Shown here: positions 12,395 to 26,130 of the stretch, piece after piece
Numbering within the stretch: the first letter of the stretch is position 1
How the letters are laid out: the number at the start of each line of letters is the position of its first letter
Origin: Emmonsiellopsis sp. PD_33
Lineage: Eukaryota > Ascomycota > Eurotiomycetes > Onygenales > Ajellomycetaceae
Length of the DNA: 64,000 bases
Reading direction: 5' to 3'
Assembly: GCA_032988165.1 (NCBI GenBank)
Contig: JANTQF010000164.1
Location: forward strand, 1-64,000
The notes under the pieces: model-generated
Databases searched by the model: none
Told to the model about the DNA's origin: nothing
Seen by the model: only the letters and a program-made list of their open reading frames with translations
Translations under genes and position numbers: made by a program

Positions 12395-13180
12395 TTGGTG
12401 GTTCTGGATCTAGTTAATAATGTTCTTGGGTTTTTGAGTGCTGAGGGAGCTGAGCTATTTACTCATATTAAGCCTGCCCCTACTCTCATTGCTTCTTTGA
12501 CCTCTAAGCCCATCTCCACACCTGCTGGCTCCTCTGCCTCTGCTCCTGCCTTCTTGCCTGCCCCTGTCTCCTCATCTGACACATACAATGAGGCTTGGCT
12601 GTGCCCCCCTGGTGAGTGTATAGCTCTGAATGTCTGTTGCTGCTGTGTCTAGAATATTACTGAGGATCTAGGTCAGATCTGTGAGTTTGGGCCTAGATGG
12701 CACAAGTGCTTTCACTGTTCCTACAAGTGGAAGCCATGTCTTTTGGTGAGTGTTTCCTGTGTTTAGGGTCTTCTACTCTTCACTAATGTAGTGCCACAGG
12801 TGCCTGAGTCTGCCCATGCTACTGTTGATGCTATTCTCATGCAGGCTGATATCTTTGCCACTACTATAGATACAAATAGGGACCTGCAGGACAAGCCCCT
12901 TAATATGGATGCTTTGTAGGTTGTGCAGTTGCAGGCCTGGAGAGCTATTTTGCAGGCATGGAAAGATGAGGTGTTTTGTGTTGACTTTGGGGAGAATGAT
13001 GAGGTTTAGAAGGCCCATCAGGTGAAGTGGGAGGTAGCCTGCTAGAGGAGGAAGAATGATTGGTGGAAGGCCAAGTGTGCTATAAATAGGCAGATGAAGT
13101 TGGAGGGCCAGAGGGGTGGAGAGAGTAGTATAAATGCAGGTATGAGTGCTACCATGATATAGTCTCTTTTTTCTTTTTTA
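12395..13180 (+). pseudogene. Gypsy-1 antisense (+) ORF: Cys-rich zinc-finger-like accessory protein
   Basis: On the strand opposite to gag-pol, an Ala/Pro-rich ORF (12395-12652) is closed by a TAG that CAG would restore. The frame continues into a Cys cluster: CPPGECIALNVCCCC, then a run ending HKCFHCSYKWKPC at about 12740. A GTGAGT...CACTAATGTAG intron (about 12746-12791, 46 nt) fits, after which the frame goes on (ATTIDTNRDLQDKPLNMDAL, later KNDWWKAKCAINRQMKLEGQ) to about 13180. The intron has sense-strand signals only on +, which supports a real antisense gene. The Cys spacing suggests zinc binding; the function is unknown. Confidence 0.55.
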
Positions 13181-13317
13181 TAGTAGTTATAATATTGTGC
13201 CCATGGGGTCACATCCCCTTGGGGACTTGAATAGGATTTTCTTCTCTACTTTTTAATTTACATTTAATTTCTAACTAGCTCTACATACATCAGATCTATT
13301 TCTTTGTCCTTCATCTT

Positions 13318-16300
13318 TTGTGGCATACATCATGGTCACCATATTGGACCTCATATTCACAAATTACCTCTTGGGTGTTCTCAAAAGCTTTGACTGGTTC
13401 CCAGGAGTTCTCATCCTCTATGCAGCCTTTCCATTTGATGAGGTATTTAACCTTCCTACTACACACCTTATACTTATTAAGGATCTTCTCAATCTTTCAC
13501 TGATCTTCTATGTCAATTTTAATAGGTTCAGCCTCTAAAATCTTGCCATCCTGAGTGTGGTACAGCTCCAGGAGGGAGACATGAAAGATGGGGTAGATGT
13601 TGTAGAATTAGGGTGTTAGTTTTAACTTGTATGCCTGTTTACCCCAGGCATCTATTATTTGGAAGGGCCCAAGCTGACAGTGGTTTAGCTTCACAATAGA
13701 GTGTAATGTTAATATATTAGTGCTGTGGAGTATAATCTAGTCACTGATCTTGAAGATTATAAGTATATGGTACTGGTTATAGTATTTTTTCTGGGATTCC
13801 TTGGCCTCTATGATCAGACTTTGAAGAAGTTGGTGCATCTGGTCAATAGCCTTTACTCTTATGGTAGCATTCTGGGATACCCTCCTCTTGAGTTTGCATT
13901 TAATGTCCACACAGGTAGAGGTCTCCTGACCCATGAGAGTACAGGAAGGGGTCATTTGCATTGAGCTATACTGGGTATTATTATATGCCCATTAGGTGTG
14001 TGGCAGCCATTGTGCCCAGTTATCTTGCATGTAATTATAATAGACATGGAGGAAGTATTTGAGGGTTTGATTCTGATGCTCTGTCTAGCCATCTATTTGA
14101 GAATGAAAGGCTGTGGTCAGCTTTCTGCAAATCTTGAGCATGAAGCAGAGTGTTAATTAGAATTTACTTGTAAATAGGGAGTCTTGGTCACTAATGATAT
14201 TCTGGGGTAAATCCTAGTCCTTAAATAGATTCTATATAATGAGGTTGACAAGTTTATGGGCCTTAAGGTCTGCTGTGGTTAGAATGTAGATCACCTACTT
14301 GATGAATGTTTCTATGAATACTAAGATCAAATTGTAAATCTTTCTGTGTAATCAACATGAAGATAGGCTGATGATGAAATTCATTGTGATAGTCTTCTAA
14401 ATATGCCCAGGAATAGGTAGCAGCTCCAATATATTATACTTCTTATGATGGTGTATCTTGACATATTGATATATATCATATGTTTTGATATATTTTTTGA
14501 TATATCAGCTCATCCCATACTAATAGTATTTACCAGCTATTACTTTGTGTGTCTTATGGTTCCTAAAATGACTGCCTGTCAGATTATTGTGATTTGTGTG
14601 AAGGATCTCATCCTTGACAGTAGTATTATTGAAGATATAGGTGTGACTGTTGTACCTGATCAGCCTGTTCAAGCTAATGGACCAGGGTGAATATTTAGCC
14701 TTTAAACTTATAGGGCTACCTTGGATTCTACTCTGAATCTCAGTGCACTTGATGTTCTGAGCTTGAATACAGAGCAGAAGGTTGATTAGTGGCTCTGATA
14801 GCTTGTGTGTATAGGCTGTTTTGAACTCAAATATCTAATTGATAAAAAGCTGTGACATTAGGGGCCCTAGATTACCTCCTGTAACATTAGTGGTAATATT
14901 CTCATTTATGGGCACATTCTGGACTGCACAGGCCATGAGGGCATTAATGTGAAGGGTACACTCTTTAAAAGCTTTTAGATTGAGTTCTGGGTGCAGATCA
15001 GTCATGTGCTTGATAGCTGCTGTGATCATTTAATTTAATTCTATTAGTTTGTAGTTAGATTTTAGTGGTTTGAGTATCTAGTTCTGAAGCTTTTCTTATA
15101 ATATAAGCCAGAAAATGAGTAGTTCAGCTTCCCTAATATAGTCAGGGTGATGACTTAGCATATCTACAGGGTTCTTAAACCCAGGATGATACTCAATTAT
15201 AAAATTAAATGCTGTGAGTATCTCCATCCAATGTATCTGACATTTGTTCAGCTGGGTTGTCATTATAAAGCTTTATAGATTGGCATGATTAGAATACACA
15301 ACAATTAGATGTTTATTACCATGTAGGTAGTGTTGCCACTACTTGAATGGTTTAATAATAAATAGGAGTTCACTGTTGTGGATTTAATACTATTATTCTA
15401 TATTAGAGAGTTTATAGGATCAGAATGCTATGAGATGCTACAGACTGTCAGACATTAATTGAGAGAGTATTGTAGCAATGATAACATCAGATGCATTAGA
15501 TTTGACTTTAAGGTGGCAATCAGGGTCAAAATGAATGAGGAGTAATTCTTTTTGAAAGCTATCCTTAAGGTTTGTGAAGGCCTTCATGGCAGATTAATTC
15601 AGTGTAATTAGTGTATTATTTCAACCTTTTCAGTTCTCCCCCCCCTTTGTGAGGTTCATTAACAGGGCAGATATAGTCACAAACCCCTTGATGAAATAGT
15701 AGTAGAAGTTGATAAAGCTAAGAAAGATCTAAAGCTCATGGATTGTTATTGAGACTAGCTATTTGAGGATAGAGGCCACTTAGCTGGGCTCCATCTCCAT
15801 GCTATTAGTAGAGATGATGAAATCAAGGAAATTAATATAATCTGTGTGAAATGAGTACTTACTGGCTTTGATAAAGAGGTTGAACTTATGCAGGTGTTCC
15901 AAGACTACCTTGACATGCTTCTCATACTCCTCAATAGAGTTGGAATAGATGATGATGTCATCAAGGTAGGTAATACAGTAAGTATTGAGGAGGTCACTGA
16001 GTGCCTTGTTGATATATACTTAAAAGGTGGCAGATGTATTAGTAAGCCTAAAGAGTAAGATCATATACTTAAAGTGCTTATAGTATGTGTAGAAAGTGGT
16101 TTTCCATTCATCACCTTTATGGATATAGATCTAGTGGTAGGCATCCTGTAAGTCAAGCTGTGTATAGATCTTTGTGCCTGCTAGATAGTTAATTGTCTCA
16201 CTGATAAGAGGGAGAGAGTAGCAGTTCTTAATTGTTATAGCATTCAACCTATAGTAGTCAATGTAGAGATGGAGACTTCCATCTTTCTTGAGTGTGAATA

Positions 16301-18450
16301 GAATAGGCACACCTGTGGAACTCTTTGAGTACCTAATCTAGCCTTTTTCCAAGCTTGTCTCAATATAATTCTTAAGGACTTTAAGTTTCTTGACTGAAAG
16401 GTTATAGATAGGTCAATAGGGTAGATCTTTACCTAGCTTGATATTAATTGTGTGATCATGTAGAGTGTGCACAGTAAGGTTAGAGTTCTCATTGAAAAGC
16501 TGTATATATTCTCTGTAGGATGCAGGCAGTTTGAATTCAGTGGCTGTAATGCCTCTGAAAAACACAATAGGTTCATCACTGAGGTTAAGATTATGGGGGT
16601 AGATAATAAAGATAGTACTGTCTGTATGAACTACATCCTTAAACTCTTCTGATTTCATGAACTCAATAGTATTTGCACTTAATGGTTTGTAGCATCACAT
16701 CTGCAAAGGTTAATTGATATTGAGGTTTGATTCTTCCAGCCACAGGTAGCTAAGGATAACATTATAACTCATCATATTGACAGCCTCAAAGCTGTGTTTG
16801 TGGTCACAGGTCAGCCTGTCAGCATTAATTGCTCTCATTAACATTTACTGTTCCTTAAAGGATAAAATCTTATGCCTGTCAACAGCTTTAATACATCTGG
16901 GCAGGGAATTGGAATCAGGTAGATGTTACTTCACCCATGTTTGACTGATAAAATTGTACTTAGCTTCAGAATTGATGAGTATCCAGACTGCAGTGAGTCT
17001 ATTTATAGTTATGATTCAGACTAACATTATCACAGCTTTGCTGCTTTATCTTTAATCAGTCTCTATCCTCAGTGCTGTTACAGTAATATGTAAGGGAATG
17101 ATTAGTTTTTTACTAATTAGCCCTTAAGGTGCTTATTAGGGTGTTTTCTTCAGCAGTTCTTCTCAATGTGTCTGTTAATGCCACAATGGTTGCATTTCTT
17201 CAAAGCTTATAAGAGGAATTAGCTGCTGTCAGATCTTTAATTATCTGTGCACAACTATAAGTTCTTATTATCCTGATGTTTGTAGCTGCAGTTCTGACAG
17301 TAGTTCCTACCTTAAGGGTGTGAGGGTTAAGTCCTCTTATCATGCAGGGCTGACTGGTATGAATTCAAACTCTTCTCTAGAGAGGACATTACTCTGAGTA
17401 TTTCTTTGTAGTTAGTCAGCTTGTGGTTCTAATTGGTAACTGCCTGGTTGATTTCCAGCATGATCTTATTGTAGAGTGTCTGTATATATTATGCTTCTAT
17501 CTGAGGAATAGGGAGAGAGAGTTTGACCTTACTGAGATAGTCTGCAAATTTATGGACTGTTTAATTAGTGTATTGCCTGGCCTCTTCATGTTTGTGAGTG
17601 GCATCCTACTGTTGAATCTGTGGGTTATTGATTTAGTACTCCAGAAACTTGAAGAATGATTTTAGGTTAGAGAAATGATCTTTAGCCTCTAACTCCTTAT
17701 CAAGATGTTCAATCCATTTGGCATGAGTAGTGATGGTATCTAGCCAGAACTTTGCATCATTCAGCTCCTGTTGATTCCTATCTTCAGGAATCTTATTATA
17801 GTAGTCTCTATGATGGTGGAAGTGAGTGTGTATCTTATCATACAGAGCCTAATATTTGTGCATGTTCTTGACCTTATAGGTTGATTTGATATCAAGACAG
17901 GGCATGCAGGTATAGGAAATTATATGATTAGTGGTATCAGCACAGGTTCTGGAGGTTCTCTACTCTAAGGTTTCCACTTAGTGGTATCAGCTGAGTAAGT
18001 AATCTGGGTAGTGGTGATGTCTGTAATCACTATCATTCACATTAGTGTCTCTACCTTTACTTGAGTGGTTCAAGCTGTAGTTGCAGTGGCAGAAGGTCCT
18101 GGAAGCAGATTTTATATTTATAGTGCTTAGGGCCTCTATCTTCTCACATTGCAGATTCTTAATCATTTAGAGATAATAGGCTTTAGCCTCCTGTTCATAT
18201 TGCATCAGCTGAAGTTTCAAGAGGTATTACTCCACCTGGTGGTGAGTCTCCACCAGTGAGCTTAGTGAGGGGGGAATTATCTCCTTAATTGTGAAGGTTG
18301 CTGTCCTTACTGTGGGATTATTTGAGGGATTATTTGATTCTTCTGTGAGATGAATTGATATGTCCTCAGAATAGTGAGACAGTTAGATCTTTATCTGTAG
18401 TGACAGTGTGGTAATAGTGCTAGTGGGAGGATCTTAACCCTGGTCAAGCA
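13318..18450 (-). pseudogene. Gypsy-1 gag-pol remnant with chromodomain
   Basis: On - the order is gag, protease, RT, RNase H, integrase, chromodomain. A CCHC zinc knuckle (CNHCGINRHIEKNC) lies near 17195-17150. The pre-RT segment at 16658-16413 reads ...YREYIQLFNENSNLTVHTLHDHTINI. The RT active site YLDDIIIYS is intact at about 15968-15942. Integrase sequence continues leftward, and a chromodomain is readable at about 13540-13320 (YLIKWKGC..ENSWEPVKAFENTQEV). Stops are present but fewer than in Gypsy-2, Gypsy-3 and Gypsy-4, as expected if this insertion is the youngest of the stack. Confidence 0.87.
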
Positions 18451-18657
18451 CAGATCTCTCAGAGATAATTGAAGGTTGAATTTGCCTGGTGAGCTGCTGA
18501 TTGGGGGTAAATTTCTCTGGTTGCTGAGACTTCTGTCTTTAAGAAGCTATTATTTGACTTGGTGAAATCATTGTTGTCATTGTTGATTTTGGGTGTTGAA
18601 TGTGTATATTCATAATGGACTGTTCCCTTGAGTACTATTAAGAAGAGTAAATAAAAT

Positions 18658-18960
18658 TGTAAGGATTTACCTGTAGGGTAGAGTGTAGAGGTTATAGAAT
18701 GATGTAAGGGAATATAAATGTATAGTATAAAGAATTGATTATATTGAATATAGAGGTAAGAATGTAGCAAAGCTGTTTACTGGTTCTATAAAGGTAGAGG
18801 GCCAGTGAAAATTATATACATTGAGGTCTCAGGCCCACTTAGATAAGCCTTATGTAAGCTTCTACCATTGCAACCCCTGAGCCCCCCTGGGCTCACTTCC
18901 TTGAAGGCTCTCTGGCCTGGCAGCCCTAGATCTTTACTCTGTGGGCCCATGGTTCTCACA
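18658..18960 (-). repeat. Gypsy-1 5' LTR (right)
   Basis: This is the partner of 11224-11526. It is followed by TTATG, the RIP-modified target duplication. Confidence 0.95.
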
Positions 18961-20190
18961 TTATGTGTTTTCTATTAGTAAGTAGCTTAAGTATTATCTA
19001 TCTGAACATCTAACTTCTCTCAACCTCTACCCCCTTTATATCTTCTCAAAAGATTAAAATCACTATATGATGTATAATACTCAGTACTTTTATAGTCAGG
19101 TAATTATTACCCCTATCTATCATCACTAGTATTTAGAGTAAGATAGAGACTTGCATGATCATAAGAATAACAGCAAGTTTATAAAGTATAATATTTAGAC
19201 ATATAAGCTTCCCTCATTTAGTTACTCAGTCTGGGAAATAATCTTCATACTCTTAAAAGTCAGTAATTCATTATCTTTTAAGAATATCTTCTTCTATTTG
19301 CCTGTAAGTCTCAGTAAGTTATTCAGTTCAGCTCCCACTCATACTTTATAGTAGCTTCTGAATGATGGTCTCATTCATCACTAAAAGCTAATTAAAATGT
19401 TAGGCTTAAATCACACAGCAATTCTTATTTATATATACAGGAAGAAGGCACCCATTTCTTGTATAAAGTATTACAGGGAGAGTCTAGACTCATTCTCACA
19501 GTATGTCCTCCTTCAACTTAGCACTATGACATACTTCACCTGTGCCTGCTGCCTGTGAAATAGCCAGGCAAGCAAGTACAATTTTTGTATAACTTCTTCC
19601 TCTATGAGATTTACTCACCATACTAATAAAGAATAGACAGTTATAAGAAGAAGATCAAAAAGCATTATTTTTTTAGTATATACTCTATTACTCTCAGCTT
19701 CATGGTTAAACATATAGAACTCCTCACAGATAGTAAGAATTATATGACAACTAAGCTCTTAGCAATCAATAAGAACTACTCATCTAACTCTATATTAGAG
19801 CTTAAGGTTCAGATCTTTCAGCTCAGAGTCAAGTCCTTTATATATATTCTTATTTATTTACTCATACTATTTACTCTCATTTTCATTATAGTTTATCATG
19901 CTATTCTCAGCTCTCATATAACAGTCTTAAGCTCATTCAAGAAGATTTACCACAGCCCTACTATCTCTACAGGCCTCATACTACCTCTCCTGAACTTCTT
20001 ACCTATCATTATAATACCCTCTTACAGAACCTCATAGAATAAGTACATCATCTTGTTCAAGCATCTTCTCACTACTAATACTCAGAAGGTTACTCACACT
20101 CTAATTAAGATAGAGAGTGTCATTTATGCACTCAAGCATTATTTTGAGATTCTTAAGACCTCTGAGCTCTGAGCTTGTGCAGCTCTACCT
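18961..20190 (+). pseudogene. Gypsy-2 antisense (+) ORF remnant between integrase and 3' LTR
   Basis: On the strand opposite to pol, coding-like sequence runs from about 10600 to 11223 and, across the Gypsy-1 insertion, from 18961 to about 20190. The longest open part (19702-20037, 111 residues) is Leu/Ile-rich. A Cys-rich patch lies near 19540-19575. The region between the integrase end and the 3' LTR would be about 2.5 kb, longer than needed for a simple 3' UTR. The parallel with the antisense ORF in Gypsy-1 suggests a shared accessory gene, but homology between the two was not established by eye. Confidence 0.35.
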
Positions 20191-20649
20191 CTCACCAAAA
20201 AAAAAAAAATTTCTATAATTTTAAAATTTCTTATTTATTCTTCATACATGTAGTTAGATTTCTGAGGAATAGCTCTTACAGCCCTACAGTCTAAAAATAT
20301 GAGATTATATTTTTCTTTTTCTTCTTTCTAACTCATGCAACTTCTACTAACCATTTGAAAAAAATGCCATACCCATACAAAGGAAATTGCAGAAATAAAA
20401 TAATGGCAAAAAATGACTAGATTTAGTAGAAAGTATATATTCACACATCTATCTCTCACTTCATGTAATTATACTGTCTTATAACTCTACCAGTTCAAAT
20501 CACTACAGTAAATAGTTTCAGAAAGCTAACTTTACCTGACTCTCAGGCATTTCCTCAAGCTTCATTAGCTTGATTTAGTATATTTACTAACACTTCCAAA
20601 GATTCATCTTCCATCAATTTCATAGATAAACTAATATAGATAGTTAAAT

Positions 20650-23600
20650 CTTTCTCTAAATCTCATTTCTTATAACTCAACTCACATGCAAGTTAATCAC
20701 ATTTTTCTTTTTATTTTTTTCAGCCTCTCCTCTAGTACTGACAGTATCTGAGGATCATGTAGCTCACTATCATTTCATCACTTATCAGTTTATATGAGTA
20801 CTCTGTAGCTTTCAAGGCCTCTCATTCCTTTCATATAATAGTCAAAAGTTCCAAGTAAGTGATGTCATCTAGTTCATACACATTAATGATTTCTCTGACT
20901 TCTAAGGGCTTCTTAATTATAATGCTCTTTTTCTTTAGTGCAGATGAAATCATCATAGATAATTATAATTCCTCAGAATTATCTATTTCAGCCTCTATCA
21001 GTTATAAGCTATTAATAAGATGTCATAGGACTCAGCTTCCTGATTCCTTAAGTACATACATGCCAAGTAGGTGAGTTTTTATCATCCAATACAGCTTAAA
21101 CCATCTCAGCTGAAATTTTTCAGGCCTCTCATTTTAGATAAGGACTTATTATCCTTCCTTAATGTTACTCTTCATCATAAGAGAATCTCTGATTCTTTTC
21201 AAATAGATCACACAATTAAGCAGTAACTTATTTGCCTGAGCCCATATATTTATAATAGCTTTTATTCTTAGCTTAGTATTATCTATCATCAGATCCTCTC
21301 CCACCAAATCAGACACATCCCCCAGGATGCAAGATTGCAGGCCATATAAAAGATAGAATAGTAAGCACTTTATGACAGAGTATTAATAAACTTATATCAT
21401 AAAGAGTATTTATAGAAGATACTTATCCTATAATCTTATTAACTTTCTCATGAGATATTTCATCAGCATCTGACTCAGAATCCCATTCAGTCTCTCCACC
21501 TTTCTATTAGTATACAGGTAGTAAGACATTATTATGTAATATTTTATCTGTAGTTACATCATAAAGTGTCTAATACTTCCTTCCACTAGATTTACCTCAT
21601 TATCCATTAGAATCTCTTGTAATATATTATAGTTCATATAAATATCTTCATGTAAAAATCAGGCAACCATTTCCTCCATCACATCAGAAACAGCTTTTAC
21701 CAGAGGCTAGCTAGTTATATAATTAATGACTATGATAATTCAGCAGTTCTCATTTAGCATGCAAGGAAGAATGCCTATGAGATTAATCCCTCAACATTTA
21801 AAAGACTAAATTATATTACTAATCTGATGTCACACTTCTTTATGCTCCAGCCCTAACTTAGAGTCTCATATCACCTGATAGTTTAGATACTACTTCACAA
21901 AATCCTGAACATCATTTTTCATGCCCAGTTAGTAGGCACATATTTGCAAGATGCTTAGCAGGCCAGGACTCTCAAAATATTCAAACTTACAGTGTAATCA
22001 GGCAATTAAGTTCTAGTAGAATAGAGGCTCAAGATAGAGAGTCTCAGTATATCTAAGATTATAATACAGTATAATAACATCCTCTAATTTTCCTAGCTTC
22101 ATAAGACTATACATCTTCTTAATGACACACATAAGTTTCAAGTCCTTCAGCTTTTTATTTGCATTAAGTTATCTGAGTATAGCCTTATATCATTTCATTT
22201 CATCTAAATCCTCAATGACATTCAGAATAATCTCTCCCTGTGCAAGGTTTACAGAACTCTCTCCTATGAAATTAAATCTACAACTAATGATATCAGAGAT
22301 AACCACTTCTATCTCCTTGCAATATTTGAGGAGAATGTCATATTCTTGGAATTCAGATACTTATCATACTAAATGCTTCAATAGATATTTTATAATATAA
22401 AGATACATGAGATTCTCATGATCTGTGACTACTGTCATCTGCTAATTATTTTCAATGTATTAGTGCTATATGCATAGGATATACTATATCACAAGAAGTT
22501 TTTTTTTATATATCAGATAGTTTAGTTCTACACTTAAGAGCTTCCACTTATTATATATAACTAGATGGAGTTTCCCATTCAGACTTTCTTGCAATAGGGC
22601 ATACTTAATTACCCACTCAGAGGCATTAGTCTTAATCATGAAAGCTTTTATTCAGTTCAGCTGTATGAGAACAGGCAAGGTTATTATACATTCATACAGT
22701 CTGATGAAGGCTTTCTCACACAATGCATTCCAAACTATTAATTAAAATTTCTTTTTATATAATAGCTCATCTATTTCCTTTAGTAGATTTAATAGAGGGG
22801 CTGCCAGAGCAGCAAACCCCTTCATAAAGTAATAATAATAAGATACAAGGTCTAAGAACTGTCTGATATGATGGACATTCTACAGTCTCAGCTAATTCAA
22901 AATTACTTCAATTTTCTCAGGCAAAGGTCTGATCTTCCCTCTCTTAATAATGTGACTTACAAACTCTATTTCCTGTATCCCAAATTGACATTTTAAGGGT
23001 TTCACATAGAGCTCATGTGCCTTCAGTGTTGAGAGAACATATTCAACATGCTTGAGATACTCTTTATATAAGTTAGAAAAAATCAGAATGTTATTTAAAT
23101 ATATCAAATATTAGTAACTATTTTTTTCTCACAGGATGATATTCATCATCATCTGAAATGTGGTAGGTATATTTGTAAGATCTATTAGTAATGTAGTCCA
23201 CTCAAATTTACCTCATTAAGTATTAAAGGTGGTCTTTAGGATAGATATCTCTCCCACACAAACTTGATAGAAGCCAGATAAAAGATCAACCTTCATGAGA
23301 TATTTTGTATCACCCACAGTGTCAAGCTGCTGTTGAATTTACAGGAGGGAATAACTATTCTTTTTTATAATCAAGTTAAGCATCTAATAGTTAATATATA
23401 TGTATCATTTATTATGAGGTTTCTTCACAAAAAGCATCAGAAACCCTCATAGACTCAAGGAGGATTATATGAGACTTCATTTTAATAGTTCTTTAATTTG
23501 CTATTACTGCTCTTTCAAATGCACCTGCAAGAGAGAATATATATTAATGTTGATCAATCATAAGTTCTTAATGTCAATCTTATGAATAAATTCTCATTTA

Positions 23601-26130
23601 GGTAGTAACTTTAGTAGCAAGGCAGTTCAGAAGACATCACTGTACTTAAATAGTAGAGCTTTCATACATTTCTCCTCTCTAGAATTAATTGGTGCAGGCA
23701 GTTTCTCAGATTCATCCTTTTATTATATAACATACAATATCATCTCTACATAGCCCTTACAGCCCATTCAATATATCTGATAGAATGTCATGAGATTGAG
23801 GTCTTCAACCTGAGGAGCATCAAACATGCATCACATATTATGAGGAAGAATTTTATGAACCTTTTTCTTCCTATCAGTTAACCTTATATAGCACATTACT
23901 CAATTAATATTCAGATTAAATTATTTGAACCAATTTAATTCTAAGATGAGATCATATTCAACATTAGTAAGCTCACACACCCAGATCTAATAGAATCATC
24001 CTTTAAAGTGTAGGGAGAATTTGATTCAGGCAGGCAAGAGGATTTATTTTTTATCTGAAAGTTTTACCCACTTGAGGTCCTTCATGCACAAGGCCTCTAG
24101 TAATTAACATGAGATATGATCTTTAATGTAGACCATGAAAGTACTCATATCAGCTAGAGCTTATATGAGCACTGTATGGTTAGTTCTAATAAGATCTGAA
24201 TATATTAGTAATCTCCCTCTAACTGCATTTAAATGCTCCTCTAATTCCTCAGCTTTCTTCTCTAGTTCTATCAGTTATCATTCTATATTCACAGAATCCA
24301 GTAGATTATACAGGTTCTTTAGTTCAGAGATCTGCAAGGCTTTCCACAATCAATCAGCAAGTACCCTAGGACTTACTGATTCTGCAAGTTTTTTACTTCC
24401 TTATTCTTAGGATTTATGGGGCAAGTCTGGACACCATGGTTCAGGCAACTATAATAAAAACAGACTTTATGCCTCTTACATCATAGTTTCCAGGCTTGAC
24501 TATTCTTCTTCAGAGGATTCAGAGCTTCAACAATCACATTAAGATTAATATCTATAGTATTAAGATCATGTGGTACTGCTACAGGAGCATGCATGTTTCT
24601 GGAAGTATAATTCACTGAATTTAAGTACTTCAGGATAGTTTCTCAATAAAAAAGGATATTATAGGCTTTCTGAACAGTCTTTAGGTGAATATCCAAATAA
24701 TTCCATTTACTTTTCATGACATCAGACACAAACATAATAAAGAAATCCAGTAGATTCTGAGGCAGAAGTTATAGGGTTATCTCATTATATAATCTATTGA
24801 AATCAGCATAGTACAACATTAGGTCCTTAGTTTAATAAAGAGTTATAAATCATTTATTGCACTTCACATCAGTATCCAGTTCTTCAAAGTTTCTAATGAC
24901 CCAGTATGTGAAATTCTCCCATAACTTAGGGAGAGAGTAGTTGAGTAAATCATTCAAATAAAGTTTCTTAAGACTCTTCCAAAGATTTTTAGCACTCCCA
25001 CAAAGTAAGTCAGCACCCCTAAAAGCTTTCTGACAACTTGTAGAGTTCTTTCCTGTGAGCTCCCACTCATTCTAAAAATGAGCTTCTATTTTGATAATCC
25101 ATTGCATGGCTGCATCATTCTTACACAGCTCATTATATATTAGGGGTTTTACTATTTCAGATGTTTTAATATACCCTAAAGTAGGTAGTTCATTCCTTCA
25201 ATCATTATTTCTTTACTCAGCCATTCACCCTAATAGTAGATCATATTCAGTTAGAGTGCTAATACTTGACATAAGAATGGTCAGTCCATCAGTAGTTCAT
25301 ACAAACAGAAAGAGACTATTGAATCATTTTCTTACCTAATATTAGAGATTGAAGATCTGGTCATGCAGGATCAATTCTAAGTTCACTTAATTATAGTATG
25401 TATTGATGAGTTCCTCCTCAAGAGCACTATTTCAGATTCAGATATTATGCAGATCATCCACTAAGTTCATGATAGATTTCTTATTCACCTACATGAATTA
25501 TATATTTTCATGATAGATAGTATCTCTCATCTACTCTATCACAGCCTCACAATCATATAAGATAGCTTGAAGGATACTGTCCTGCACTCCTGAGATTTCA
25601 TCAGCAGGAATCAGGTGAAGCATCCATTAGATGACATCCTACAGTTCAGGCAATAGTTAGTAGATATCATCAGGGCCCTAGTTATAGACTTTAATGGAGA
25701 TATCTTGCAGTTCAGAATTCATCATTACATTACAAGAGATTTTCAGCTCATAAGAGGGTAAGGAAGATTATTACAGGAAAGGTTTAAGAATATTACTTTT
25801 ATCTCTAATCTTAGTGAACATTCTTGAGACTTTTATATTCATGTGACAAGGAGTGTAGCCTTCTCTGGAATCACTGGCTACCTCTCTCTCATCTCAGGAA
25901 ATCATCAAGATCATCATTACTTATACACAACCATATTATTTATTCAGGGTCAGGTTGCATGATCTTGCATCCAGCTACATGACATTTACATTTCATCTTG
26001 CAAGGGTGTTTTCTGGCAAATCTCAGGTAATTTCATGGGACCATCTGATGTGGCATGATAAGCTATCTCATCAGCAAAAAGCTACATTGCTCAGCCATGT
26101 AAATAGTCAGCATTTAGACATACTACTAGA
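20650..26130 (-). pseudogene. Gypsy-2 gag-pol remnant
   Basis: On - the sequence reads gag (about 25900-24500, no clear motif) and then pol. The RT block at 23107-22892 reads YLNNILIFS followed by KHVEYVLSTL and VKPLKCQFGIQEIEF, the standard Gypsy RT order with YLDD changed to YLNN. The integrase core lies about 21800-21150 on -: an ERLNGILSQMLMKYLMRK segment and a SVIKC..FYLLYGLQ..ILGDVSD block match the usual VERLN and LLYG..P motifs. Stops interrupt all frames. The C-terminus toward 20650 shows no certain chromodomain. Confidence 0.8.

Larger units (their letters stand above)
11224..18960 (-). mobile_element. Gypsy-1: complete Ty3/Gypsy chromovirus inserted in Gypsy-2
   Basis: This is a full-length 7737-bp element with 303-bp LTRs at 11224-11526 and 18658-18960, both TGTAAGG...CTCACA. 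The flanks are TCATG (11219-11223) and TTATG (18961-18965), a 5-bp duplication that differs by one CA-to-TA step. Pol reads on -: gag zinc knuckle about 17195-17150, protease region, RT with intact YLDD, RNase H, integrase and chromodomain to about 13320. Between the chromodomain and the 3' LTR lies an extra 1.8 kb with an ORF on +. By eye about 30 of 303 LTR positions differ, and those I compared are transitions. Confidence 0.95.
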
